43,761 bases of DNA from Tateyamaria sp. Alg231-49. Lineage in GTDB: Bacteria; Pseudomonadota; Alphaproteobacteria; Rhodobacterales; Rhodobacteraceae. How positions within the stretch are numbered: position 1 is the first letter of the stretch; each line of letters begins with the position of its first letter. This document shows, piece by piece, positions 7,574 to 15,461 of this stretch. The notes beneath the pieces are model-generated. The model was not told the origin of the DNA. It was given only the letters and a program-made list of their open reading frames with translations, and made no database searches. Both the position numbers and the translations under genes were made by a program. The stretch spans positions 1-43,761 of the forward strand of contig NZ_FRFA01000025.1 in NCBI RefSeq assembly GCF_900143535.1, read 5' to 3'.

Positions 7574-8068
7574 ATGATCGAAAGTATCGCGCCACCACAC
7601 AAAACGACTTTCAACTCGACTATACTTCGCGCCGTTCAAGCCTTGCTTCTGGCAGACGCTGAAATCCGCAATATGACCGGAAAGACGAAATTTCGGAATC
7701 CAGCCATGCGATATGCATTGTCGGAGTATATCACGATTACTCATCCAGAATTGGTCGACCCGTCTTATATCCCTAGGAGCGTCGCTGCCGCCCGCATCTT
7801 GCAGGAGGAGGAAAGGAACAAGACCGGCCAGAGATGGAACAAGCTCGGAATCCGATACGAACACAAAACGCCGCTGTCCGTCTTGCATGATCGGATGTTT
7901 GCCGTCCGGGATGACATTGATGCGATTGACCGAGTGCTGACAGAGGGTTTCCAAACAGCCTTAATCACTCACGAAGAGGACAAGGCAATAAACGCCGCAG
8001 GATATCGCTCCAGTGTCCCACAGGACGGAAGTGACCGCTATCAGGCTGCCGGTATTGAATTTGTGTGA
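7574..8068 (+). CDS. Hypothetical protein of the Nmad cassette
   Basis: This 164-residue protein is predicted to be soluble, mostly helical and charged. I cannot name its family. Visible landmarks are IRYEHKTPLSVL (about residues 93-104), a segment VLTEGFQTALITHEEDKAIN, and an ending GYRSSVP...DRYQAAGIEFV. The T-x-E-E-D-x-x-x-N plus RYxxAGIE ending reminds me of small proteins from phages and restriction-type loci, but I give no function. It follows the GIY-YIG-like gene by 33 bases on the same strand and is probably co-transcribed with it, which is the best clue to its role. Confidence 0.6.
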   Translation: MIESIAPPHKTTFNSTILRAVQALLLADAEIRNMTGKTKFRNPAMRYALSEYITITHPELVDPSYIPRSVAAARILQEEERNKTGQRWNKLGIRYEHKTPLSVLHDRMFAVRDDIDAIDRVLTEGFQTALITHEEDKAINAAGYRSSVPQDGSDRYQAAGIEFV

Positions 8069-8082
8069 AACATAATTGGAAA

Positions 8083-8172
8083 ATGCATCATGCAAAAAAT
8101 ATCCGCATCGACATCCCTGAGCCAGCCCCGCCGTCGCCAAAGCGGCATGTGTGGGGGGTCATTGCGGGCTGA
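8083..8172 (+). CDS. Possible tiny ORF after the cassette
   Basis: A 29-codon frame starts MHHAKNIRIDIPEPAPPSPK and ends HVWGVIAG just before the next open frame (ATG 8179, MSLILSALVVYG), which runs into the IS remnant at about 8,210. The Pro-rich segment and the short hydrophobic beginning of the next frame suggest the 5' end of a gene or gene pair cut by the IS remnant. Nothing identifies them. Confidence 0.25.
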   Translation: MHHAKNIRIDIPEPAPPSPKRHVWGVIAG

Positions 8173-8209
8173 GCGCTGATGAGCCTGATACTGTCCGCGC
8201 TGGTTGTGT

Positions 8210-8302
8210 ATGGAGCTGAGACGTACAGACGAATTTAGGCAAGATGCGGTGCGCATCGCGCTGACCAGCGGGCTGATGGGCAAGCAGGCGACTTTGAAAT
8301 AG
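8210..8302 (+). pseudogene. 5' remnant of an IS3-family orfA
   Basis: The translated start MELRRTDEFRQDAVRIALTS, then GLMGKQ, closely follows the OrfA of the intact IS3 at 3,687 (MGLKRTDEFREDAVRIALTS, GLTRKQ), but after about 27 codons the frame leaves the IS sequence and stops at 8300. No inverted repeat or orfB follows. The DNA differs at many third positions, so it derives from a related, not identical, element. It lies in the same orientation as the intact copy and marks the right border of the cassette at 5,100-8,172. Confidence 0.75.
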
Positions 8303-8447
8303 CATTGCGTGATTGCCTAAGGGTTCATTCAGCATTCACCAAAGACGCTTTTGCCAAGCTGTGTTCGGGCAGCTTCGGCTTCCTGGAATCTGTTATTTCA
8401 CGTTTATTGAAAGCCACGAATATCTCTCTTTCTTACGTCTTGGCCGT

Positions 8448-9446
8448 TCACTGTTTTTCAGGCGCAATGCCGCGAACCGACTCAATGTAGTCGATATTTT
8501 CCTGCACATCGACTGGCAGGTACATCCGAACAATCCCAGTCCATCCTTCCGGAACCGTCAGACTGTTGGGTTGATCCGGACAGTTTAGATAGATTGAATA
8601 GGTTTCGCCGTCGTCCTGCATGTTCTCATGACCGATGTAGAAATCATCCTCAACAATCCAGCCTGCGGTGTCGTAAGTCGTCAACGAAAAGAAACCACCG
8701 CTTTCCCAATCTAGATTGGGTTTCGGCAAGGTGTAGCGTTGGCATGAAGCGTCTCCCTGGCCCGCAACCGCCGAGAGGTATTGTGCAGTACTAGCAGGTA
8801 AGCCACCCCACCCAACCGCAGCGGCGTATATGTAGCTTGTCGGATCGACGTCATCCATCGTTGCGCCAAAAGACTCGTGTTCGATTATTTTAGCTTTGCC
8901 CTCGGCAAACTCCTGAACGAGCTTGTTGCGAAACGCTTCAACGTCTTCGCTGTGGAAGCCTTTTGCAGGATATGGCACGGCCGAGTTGGCCTCAATTGTC
9001 ATAGCACTTTGTGCCGCGAGGGATTCCTCAAGATCGTCGGTGATTTTTGTCCGTGCCAAAAGATACACATGCGTACCGCCAGTGACGTCTTCGGGGGTGA
9101 TAGTACGACTTTCACCGGCCTTGATCACGAAATGAGACAGATGGTTTTCATCCATCACGTGAATAATTTGAAAGTCATCACGCGGCGGTACTGTCAGCGT
9201 AGCACCGGCCGAAATGTCGACAACGGCGAGCGAGTACATGACATCCCGGTTCGAACGGATCACATCCTGCGCGTCCTTGCTGACCGGGCCGTTGTGCGTG
9301 AACGTATTGACCGGCCCAGCGTTCTGTTGGTTGTTGAAATACCAATCAGTTTCGGCAACGACGTAGTTTTCCATCGTGACCGGTTCCGCCAATGCCATTG
9401 TCGCACCGAGCAGAAAGGTCCCGGACAGAAGCGCTGTTTTCTTCAT
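8448..9446 (-). CDS. Exported DUF1254/DUF1214 protein
   Basis: This 332-residue protein has a clear signal peptide, MKKTALLSG...ALA, cleaved before EPVTMENY. The N-terminal part (about 30-150, with FTHNGPVSKDAQDVIRSNRD and DVMYSLAVVDISAGATLTVP) is the DUF1254 region. The C-terminal part, with GGFFSLTTYDTAGWIVED and LYLNCPDQP-like segments, is DUF1214. These two domains usually occur together in secreted proteins of unknown function. I start at 9446 because AAGGAG precedes that ATG; a longer frame upstream runs into the neighbouring IS. The IS1380 end lies about 45 bases from the start codon, so the native promoter was probably displaced. Confidence 0.85.
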   Translation of the reverse strand: MKKTALLSGTFLLGATMALAEPVTMENYVVAETDWYFNNQQNAGPVNTFTHNGPVSKDAQDVIRSNRDVMYSLAVVDISAGATLTVPPRDDFQIIHVMDENHLSHFVIKAGESRTITPEDVTGGTHVYLLARTKITDDLEESLAAQSAMTIEANSAVPYPAKGFHSEDVEAFRNKLVQEFAEGKAKIIEHESFGATMDDVDPTSYIYAAAVGWGGLPASTAQYLSAVAGQGDASCQRYTLPKPNLDWESGGFFSLTTYDTAGWIVEDDFYIGHENMQDDGETYSIYLNCPDQPNSLTVPEGWTGIVRMYLPVDVQENIDYIESVRGIAPEKQ

Positions 9447-9490
9447 GTGCTTTTTCTCCTTGTTCGCCTGACAAGAGATAGTCAAACCGA

Positions 9491-11150
9491 CATTCCCCAA
9501 GTAGAACGCCTTTTCCAAAATGTTGCCGCTGTTTTGCGCCCAGATCAAGCGTCTTGGGCCTGCTGTGCCGTGGTTCGGGCATCTGACGCGCGATTTGAGC
9601 GTGGTTTACGGCCTCGGACGCTGGATTGATACGGATTTTGGCATGATCAACATCCGTTTGGACAGACCAGTCGAGCCGGTTTCGTTCGGGTTTTGTTATC
9701 GACACCGTCATGTTGGAACTGGTGGGGAGCGCAGCCGCTGGATTGCCGCGAGGATACGACTGAACAGAGCGCCGTTAACGGCGACCTCGGCAAGCTGGAA
9801 CGTGATAGCGCGGGCATGGCGAACGACCCTTGCACCGATTTTGATCAGCCGGGTCTGCAGGCTGGTCAGCGACCAGTCGGCCATCTCCTCCGGCAGATCA
9901 GCGCCCTGTAGGAAGATGCCAAGATTGTACGCCAATGCATGAAGCTGTAGCCGCACCTCGTTCTGCGCCATGCCCTTGCAGGACAGGCGCGTCCAGTTGA
10001 TCGCCTGCTTGCCCTCCTTTATGTGCTGCTCGGCGGTGCCTCTCTGATTGTAGAAATGGATGATCCAGTCAGGCTCCATGGGCAAGTTGGTGACGACAAA
10101 TCCGACGCGGGGGAACAGCTCGCCCGGATGCCACTCGACCTTGGCGACAACGCGCCGGGGCTTGTCCCACGACGCCGCCTGATACTCGAAGTCACCGTAT
10201 AGGCGACGAGTGTGTTTCGGCGGACGACCGACCGGGCGCTTTAGCAGATGGGCAACCTTGCCCTGAAGAACGCGATTGGCACGCAGGCGGATGGCGTAGA
10301 AATAGCCCTTGGCTTCCAGCATCTCGTACAGGTCTGGGATGGCGAAGGCGGCATCGGCTCGAAAGAACCGCATCAGGTGACGATCCGCATATCGTGCAAT
10401 GACTGGCTTCAGAACCCCTTCCCATCCATCAGCACTGTGCACATTGCCGGGGCGCAAGGCGCAGCGTTCGAGGTGCCCGAACTGGTTGAACACGAACAAA
10501 GGGTGATAACACATGCAGCCGAAATGACCGTTCCAGGCCGTGCCCTCTTGTGCGCCGTGGGTCGGGCTGACTGAGCTATCCATATCCAGCGTGATCCACT
10601 TGGGCATTTTGCATTCGTGAACCCGGTCGATCCATTGTCCTGACAGGTCCGCCAGCGCGCTACGATTGTCAGTCGTCGTTGCCAGCACCTCGGTCTCGAA
10701 CCTTCCCATCTGGCTTGTGGACGCGGCCTTGGCATCCACAGCCCGTCCGCCGACCACCTGCCGTATCACCGGATCACGCGCCAGACGATCCGCGTCATTC
10801 ACATCATCGTACCCGGCCAGCCGACCGAAGACAGACTGGCGCAACAGACCAACCAGTGTATGCAACCGATTGTGACCCGTCCGCGTGTCTCTCAACAAAC
10901 CACCCGCAATGTCGTGCAGGCCGAGGACTTCATCCAGTTCACGGAATAACAGCAGACCACCGTCCGAACTGATCTTGGAGCCATGGAATTCCAGCCGCAC
11001 ACGACGGTCAAAACCGAGCCTGACATCGCCCGTTTCGCCTGCACCCTCTGGGTGATCCATAATCCGCAACCTCAAGCCCAATTAACATGCTGAAATATAA
11101 CACATTACTGGCCGTCAGAGAGGCGAAAACATCAGGTTACTTGGGAAATG
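9491..11150 (-). mobile_element. IS1380-family insertion sequence
   Basis: The transposase gene sits inside a 1,660-base segment whose ends carry an inverted repeat: CATTCCCCAAGTA at 9491-9503 and the complement of CATTTCCCAAGTA at 11138-11150 (one mismatch in 13). The length fits IS1380 elements. I could not identify a target-site duplication, so the exact edges may be off by a few bases. The left end lies in the upstream region of the DUF1254/1214 gene. Confidence 0.7.
9708..11060 (-). CDS. IS1380-family transposase
   Basis: This protein of about 450 residues belongs to the IS1380 (DDE_Tnp_1-like) transposases. Landmarks are FHGSKISSDGGLLLFRELDE near the N-terminus, the first catalytic Asp in ITLDMDSSV, the second in RADAAFAIPDLYEMLE, and the C-terminal E-containing YNQRGTAEQHIKEGKQAINW with LQLHALAYNLGIFL. 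The frame is intact. An in-frame TTG at 11081 is possible; I use the ATG at 11060. It catalyses cut-and-paste movement of the surrounding element. Confidence 0.92.
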   Translation of the reverse strand: MDHPEGAGETGDVRLGFDRRVRLEFHGSKISSDGGLLLFRELDEVLGLHDIAGGLLRDTRTGHNRLHTLVGLLRQSVFGRLAGYDDVNDADRLARDPVIRQVVGGRAVDAKAASTSQMGRFETEVLATTTDNRSALADLSGQWIDRVHECKMPKWITLDMDSSVSPTHGAQEGTAWNGHFGCMCYHPLFVFNQFGHLERCALRPGNVHSADGWEGVLKPVIARYADRHLMRFFRADAAFAIPDLYEMLEAKGYFYAIRLRANRVLQGKVAHLLKRPVGRPPKHTRRLYGDFEYQAASWDKPRRVVAKVEWHPGELFPRVGFVVTNLPMEPDWIIHFYNQRGTAEQHIKEGKQAINWTRLSCKGMAQNEVRLQLHALAYNLGIFLQGADLPEEMADWSLTSLQTRLIKIGARVVRHARAITFQLAEVAVNGALFSRILAAIQRLRSPPVPT

Positions 11151-11333
11151 CGGGTTCATGATTGAACAGTTGCTTTGGGAGCTTGTCCGTTTGAACGGAG
11201 ACTCAGATGCTGGAGCAGTGGGTCAACTCAGGCGCAGACTGGCTCAGACAAACGCAAGATTGCAAAAATTCGATAGTCACGCGGCCCCACCAAATCTAGG
11301 TTTGGTGCAAGGAAATGGACTTGGAGATTTGAA

Positions 11334-11855
11334 ATGGACGGAAATTACAGGGCGGGCTACACGATAGCCAAGTTGATGCGTCTATTCGGTTGGGTGGGTG
11401 TGACTATCTCGTTTTTAGTGGGTTTGGGTTCGTTATTTGGTGAGGATGCATATGGCGCATTATTTGCCGGGATTGGCCTGTTCAATTCGCTATTGCTTGT
11501 TGGCGTTGGCCACGTAATGGAAGCGGTTTTCGATGGGGCATCAAATACTGACAGGCTTGTTAAGCTGATGGTGCAGAAGCCGGTCAAGCTTCCAGTGAAT
11601 GCAAGTTCCAAAAGTTCTCAACCACGAAATACGGCCATGGCCGATGATAACGGCAATCCCCAGACACCAATGGAAAAGCAGCCCCCTTCAACTTCGGAGC
11701 ACGATTATGTATACAAAGGATACAGAATTCCGGGACGCGGAGACGAAAAATTCGTGATTCACGGGATTGAATTTCATGGTCTCATCCATGCAACGAACTT
11801 TCTTGACGGTAAGTTGGAGAACGGAACGCCGATCAACTTAGACAAGGTGGACTGA
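11334..11855 (+). CDS. Hypothetical membrane protein
   Basis: This 173-residue protein has two transmembrane helices near the N-terminus (about residues 17-36 and 40-65: VGVTISFLVGLGSLFG, then YGALFAGIGLFNSLLLVGVG). A Pro/Ser/Gln-rich linker follows (about 95-125), then a C-terminal soluble region with YVYKGYRIPGRGDEKFVIHG that looks like a small folded domain. A GGAG-like site precedes the ATG. It lies just outside the IS1380 element. I do not recognise the family. Confidence 0.55.
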   Translation: MDGNYRAGYTIAKLMRLFGWVGVTISFLVGLGSLFGEDAYGALFAGIGLFNSLLLVGVGHVMEAVFDGASNTDRLVKLMVQKPVKLPVNASSKSSQPRNTAMADDNGNPQTPMEKQPPSTSEHDYVYKGYRIPGRGDEKFVIHGIEFHGLIHATNFLDGKLENGTPINLDKVD

Positions 11856-11857
11856 TA

Positions 11858-11989
11858 TTGACCACCGCAACCACCGCAACCACTGCCAGCACCGGCAAAC
11901 GATACAGCCCGCTACCGAACTGCTCCATGCACAAGTGGTCAGACGCCAAGACCCGCGACTCCGCCACGCAACCTCGGAGACAGAACTGA
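11858..11989 (+). CDS. Possible small ORF coupled to the next gene
   Basis: A 43-codon frame starts at TTG two bases after the preceding stop and ends in a TGA that overlaps the ATG of the next gene (TGATG). The residues include repeated TTA units, then RYSPLPNCSMHKWSDAKT. The tight spacing on both sides suggests a read-through unit, but no homology supports it and the start is weak. Confidence 0.25.
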   Translation: MTTATTATTASTGKRYSPLPNCSMHKWSDAKTRDSATQPRRQN

Positions 11990-12378
11990 TGACCGATCTC
12001 ACCTATGAGGACTTCCTGAACCTGTCCGAGATGGTAACGCAGCATAACCATGCACACCGCTTTGGCGACGAGACATATGCGACCCGCAGATTGATTGAGA
12101 TCGATGCGATCACCGACGGATATCAGTGCCCCATTGCGCGCCAAGCGGAGCGCATATTGTCCACTGAAATCCGTGGCGTTCAGGTTGTCATTGCGGGCCA
12201 TCGTGTGGCCGTCTCAGCACCGCATCGGGGCATGATTGCCACGTTCGAAGTGGCGACGACCGGGCACGATCAGGTGCGCAGCATCCTTCTTGCGTTGGCA
12301 TTCGGACGCCACGACGGCACGGGTCTGACCGGTTACGAGCGTTCGCGGCTGATGCGGCGCGTGTCGGCTGTGCTTTGA
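11989..12378 (+). CDS. Hypothetical protein
   Basis: This 129-residue soluble protein starts MTDLTYEDFLNLSEMV. The frame extends 18 codons further up, but those overlap the small preceding ORF. It has no membrane segment. Visible landmarks are YATRRLIEIDAITDG, GVQVVIAGHRVAVSAPHRGM and an Arg-rich C-terminus (YERSRLMRRVSAVL). I do not recognise it. Its tight packing with the two frames upstream suggests one transcription unit running away from the IS1380 element. Confidence 0.5.
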   Translation: MTDLTYEDFLNLSEMVTQHNHAHRFGDETYATRRLIEIDAITDGYQCPIARQAERILSTEIRGVQVVIAGHRVAVSAPHRGMIATFEVATTGHDQVRSILLALAFGRHDGTGLTGYERSRLMRRVSAVL

Positions 12379-12412
12379 TCTAGGCTCAGGACCCATTAAT
12401 CAACACCACCGC

Positions 12413-12446
12413 CAAAAGCAAAACGCCCCGCAGATGCAGGGCGCTT
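12413..12446 (-). terminator. Rho-independent terminator of the VPLPA gene
   Basis: Read on the minus strand, a GC-rich hairpin (GCGCCCTGC ... GCGGGGCG) is followed by TTTTGCTTTT. It lies about 20 bases after the stop codon of the minus-strand gene at 12466. Confidence 0.75.
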
Positions 12447-12465
12447 AGTGAACTTTCGGGGTATG

Positions 12466-13143
12466 TCAGCTATTGCGGCGACGGGCCACTAGGCCAAATC
12501 CGCCAAGTGCTGCCAGCAGCATTGGCAGGGCGGCGGGCAGCGGAATAGGTGTTGTTGTTTCCAACCGAAAGTTTGGACCAACCCAGCCATCGGGGTAGGT
12601 TGTGTCTACGGTTGTCGGCTTTGACAATGCCGCACCTGCACTATCGAACACCGAATTCCCGTACACTACGCCGGAAGCCATCGAAAAAGTATTGTTGTAA
12701 AATGTTCCGGGCGCGCTTCCGCCATCATATCGCGCCGCTATGGTGTATTCCTGCCCCGGCCCGACCGAAACACCAGTTCCCAAAACCGAATAGAAGAACC
12801 CGCGATCAGCGACAATTGCTTCAAACTCAGCGCCGGACGCGCCTGCCGGGATGGTCACCGACGTAAGCAAGTTGCCAGCTTCATCCCACAGACCTATCTC
12901 CCGGTCGAGGTCAAAGTTATTAGACCCATCTGACAATTGGGAGCCGTAGATACCAAAATGACTGATTGTACGAGTTTCCGTAAGGTTGAAAGTCCAGCCT
13001 ACCGTGAACCCGGAATTTCCAAGCGGGTCGCCAAAACCTGTCACCGCCATCCCAGCCTCAGTATCCGTCAGCGTTGACGCGGAAACATTCGTGGCGAACA
13101 ACACTGTTAGTGCAGAGAGCGCACTCAAAAGTAGTTTTTTCAT
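12466..13143 (-). CDS. VPLPA-CTERM exported protein, DUF4082-like
   Basis: This 225-residue protein has a signal peptide (MKKLLLSALSALTVLFATNVSA) and a C-terminal sorting tail: PIPLPAALPML, a hydrophobic helix, then RRRNS. This is the VPLPA variant of PEP-CTERM signals, which in Rhodobacterales are processed by an exosortase at the membrane. The core (about 30-190), with FNLTETRTISHFGIYG, IGLWDEAGNLLTSVTIPAG and VSVGPGQEYTIAARY, resembles the DUF4082 beta-sandwich. The protein is expected at the cell surface or in exopolymer. No exosortase gene is in the window. A terminator follows the gene. Confidence 0.8.
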   Translation of the reverse strand: MKKLLLSALSALTVLFATNVSASTLTDTEAGMAVTGFGDPLGNSGFTVGWTFNLTETRTISHFGIYGSQLSDGSNNFDLDREIGLWDEAGNLLTSVTIPAGASGAEFEAIVADRGFFYSVLGTGVSVGPGQEYTIAARYDGGSAPGTFYNNTFSMASGVVYGNSVFDSAGAALSKPTTVDTTYPDGWVGPNFRLETTTPIPLPAALPMLLAALGGFGLVARRRNS

Positions 13144-13848
13144 GGACTTTCCTAATGGTTAAGGTTCGACCATCGGTGAAACACCTGAATTAAGCAAATA
13201 GGAACTCGGCTCCCCTTACGTCAACTTGCGCGGACCTGCGACTGCTTGCCGACCAGTTTTATGGGTCCTGACCCTAGCGACCTGAAAACAAAGGCTTAAT
13301 CGGGTTTGGCGGTTTGCGAAAAACCGCCGGAGTTTTCTTCAGTGTCTTGGGTGTCCTGTCCAGATTCGTCAACATTGACGAATTTGGACACAGTTGGTTT
13401 GCATCGCCGCGCACCGGGCTTTACCTGCCCAAGTTGGGCAGGTAGATTTTTGACCGCATTGTAAGACCGATTCGGAGACAGACCCGTCTTACAGCCGCTT
13501 AAACATAGCAATTTCAATAGGGTAGGGCGTTTATATGGCGGACTGAGCCTCCGCCACCACTACATGGATGGCAAAATCAAGCGCGTGCTTTGAATTTAGG
13601 CGCTGATTGCGGGCCCTGCTGTCTTTCCAACTTCGAAAGCTATTGGTGCAGGCAAAACCAACGGTTCACCTGCGGCTTTTCGCAGCAAAACATGCTCGCT
13701 TTGCAAAATTGCGAGGATGCAAGGTTTGGCAAACCAAAATTCGCTTCGCCATTCCAGCGCCCTTTTCAGGATGCGTGCGCGACGAAAGTTATCAGAGCGC
13801 CAGTGTTCGCCCTGACTCGACAAATCGCCACAATGGCGCCTGTCTGAC
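13144..13848. other. Noncoding stretch of 700 bases with a strong hairpin
   Basis: I find no supported gene. Frames on both strands are short and lack motifs. At about 13,308-13,332 a perfect GGCGGTTT / AAACCGCC-type hairpin is followed by a T-containing tract (GGAGTTTTCTT), so it may end a transcript coming from the left. Around 13,540-13,590 a short frame ending YMDGKIKRVL looks like the tail of a lost gene. The promoter of the VPLPA gene should lie just after 13,143. Confidence 0.4.
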
Positions 13849-14289
13849 CTAAGGTTCGATCATGTCGATACGCGTGCCGTGACGTCCACCTTCAAACTCG
13901 GCATTCAAAAAAGCATCAACGATATCGATTGCGAGGGCGTCGCCGACAACCCGGGCCCCAATCGATAGCATATTGGCGTTGTTGTGCGCGCGGATCATGC
14001 GGGCAGAGAAGGCGTCGGCGCACACGCCGCAGCGGATGCCTGCAACTTTATTGGCGGCCATCATGATCCCCTGACCCGTGCCGCACAGGATGATCCCAAA
14101 CCGACAATCCCCGGATGCAACTTGCAAAGCAGCCGCTCGGCCATGCTTGGGGTAGTGCGTGCTCTCGGTCGTGTTCGGACCGATATCGACGGCCTCCCAG
14201 CCGAGGTCCGTGATATGTTTGGCGATCGCCTGTCGCAGGTCGATGGCGGCGTGATCGCTTGACAGAACAATACGTTTGTTTGTGCTCAT
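13849..14289 (-). CDS. rpiB: Ribose-5-phosphate isomerase B
   Basis: This 146-residue protein is of the RpiB/LacA/LacB family, which interconverts ribose 5-phosphate and ribulose 5-phosphate in the pentose phosphate pathway. The phosphate-binding start VLSSDHAA, the ILCGTGQGIMMAANK loop with the catalytic Cys/Thr, GIRCGVCADAFSARMIRAHNNANMLS with conserved His-Asn-Asn, and GARVVG are all present. Length is normal for the family. ATG at 14289 fits the conserved N-terminus. It is a single-gene unit here. Confidence 0.93.
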   Translation of the reverse strand: MSTNKRIVLSSDHAAIDLRQAIAKHITDLGWEAVDIGPNTTESTHYPKHGRAAALQVASGDCRFGIILCGTGQGIMMAANKVAGIRCGVCADAFSARMIRAHNNANMLSIGARVVGDALAIDIVDAFLNAEFEGGRHGTRIDMIEP

Positions 14290-14672
14290 GGCGGTGCGTC
14301 CCGGTCAGGATATTTCTGGTGTTTTTGGCAGGTAGCAGGGGCTGTCCCAAGAAGCCAGCCGTATCGCCCACGTCGTTTGGAAACTGCGATGAAGGCTATG
14401 GAGAGGTCTTTGGCGGCGCACGTCTTTTCAGGTCGAGCGGTATCACGGTGCATCCGCCTTGCGCGGCATTTGGGTTTATCGACAAATGGGAAGAGATGTG
14501 GAGGGGTGGCGCGCTGTGGATAACTTTTTAACTTAATAATAACAAGAAATTGTGGCGCATAGATCATCTAGAGATTTAAGAAGCATCACCCGCGCGAGTT
14601 TTGAATCTGAAAGTCAAAAAAACGGTTGAAAGAACTGGTTTGGGGCCAACGCTCACGGCATCTTTTACACGC
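14290..14672. other. Intergenic region with a DnaA-box-like site
   Basis: No gene is visible. Near the middle a perfect DnaA box on the minus strand (TGTGGATAA, 14515-14523) borders an AT-rich tract (about 14,521-14,560), and a one-mismatch box TTATCGACA lies about 40 bases upstream. One and a half boxes are too few for an origin. They may titrate DnaA or be chance. The rest has no recognisable feature. Confidence 0.35.
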
Positions 14673-15461
14673 TCAAGCGCGCAGGCGTGCAACCAGTGCT
14701 GATGCGCAAAAGAAAGCGGCAGCCACGCAGACGATTGTGGGCCCCGTGGGCGTATCGAACTGGAACGACGCACCAAGGCCCGCGATGGCCGCTCCGGATC
14801 CGATGGCCGCAGTGATCAGGGCCATTGCTTCGGGTGTGCGCGCCAAGGGACGCGCGGCAGCAGGCGGGATGATCAAAAGCGCACCAATCAGCAGTGCCCC
14901 AACGGCTTTGATTGCCACGGCCACCGTCAATGCCAGCGCGACGGTCAGAACCATTTGTTCTGTGCGAAAGGAGATACCGCTGGCCTGAGCCAGATCTGGG
15001 TTGAGCGTCGCCGTCAGTAAACGCTGCCAACGCCATGCAAGCAGGGCGATCACCACTGCCGCACCTCCCCAGATCAGGGCCAGATCAAACACATTGACCG
15101 CAAGGATGTCCCCGAAAAGGTACCCCATCAGATCAAGCCGCGCCCCTGACAGGAACGATACCGCGACCAAACCGATAGCAAGTGCGGAGTGGGCCAACAC
15201 GCCCAGCAGCGTGTCCTCGGCCAGTCCGCGACCAGAGAGTGTTTGTACGAGGATGGCCATTGCGAGTGCTGCGGCCAACACGCCAAGCATGATAGGCCCT
15301 TGAAATGCCAAAGACATCGCAACGCCGAGCAAGGCCGCATGCGCCGTGGCGTCTCCGAAATAGGCCATCCGTCGCCAAACCACGAAACAGCCCAAAGGTG
15401 CCGCCGCCAAGGCGGTGCCGATACCTGCGAGGCCCGCTCGCACCAAAAAATCGTCAAGCAT
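14673..15461 (-). CDS. znuB: Zinc ABC transporter permease
   Basis: This 262-residue protein of the ZnuB/MntB permease family has about eight hydrophobic helices. Family features include APLGCFVVWRRMAYFGDATAHAA near the N-terminus, the conserved AVKALGALL-type block (here IKAVGALLIGALLIIPPAAA), and a final GLGASFQFDTPTGPTIV segment. It forms the membrane channel for zinc import with ZnuC and ZnuA. The frame extends far upstream inside znuC, but the start MLDDFLVRAGLAGIG at 15461 fits the family and overlaps the znuC end by 8 bases, indicating translational coupling. Confidence 0.92.
   Translation of the reverse strand: MLDDFLVRAGLAGIGTALAAAPLGCFVVWRRMAYFGDATAHAALLGVAMSLAFQGPIMLGVLAAALAMAILVQTLSGRGLAEDTLLGVLAHSALAIGLVAVSFLSGARLDLMGYLFGDILAVNVFDLALIWGGAAVVIALLAWRWQRLLTATLNPDLAQASGISFRTEQMVLTVALALTVAVAIKAVGALLIGALLIIPPAAARPLARTPEAMALITAAIGSGAAIAGLGASFQFDTPTGPTIVCVAAAFFCASALVARLRA

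Noticed and set aside
11158..11367. 69-codon plus-strand frame at the IS1380 edge
   Set aside because: It overlaps the start of the membrane protein at 11,334, has no ribosome site or motif, and begins right at the IS boundary.
13590..13847. Small frames on both strands before rpiB
   Set aside because: No motif, no ribosome site, and mutually overlapping; treated as noncoding.
14476..14560. Possible replication origin
   Set aside because: Only one perfect and one imperfect DnaA box and no origin-linked genes (dnaA, parAB, hemE) nearby.
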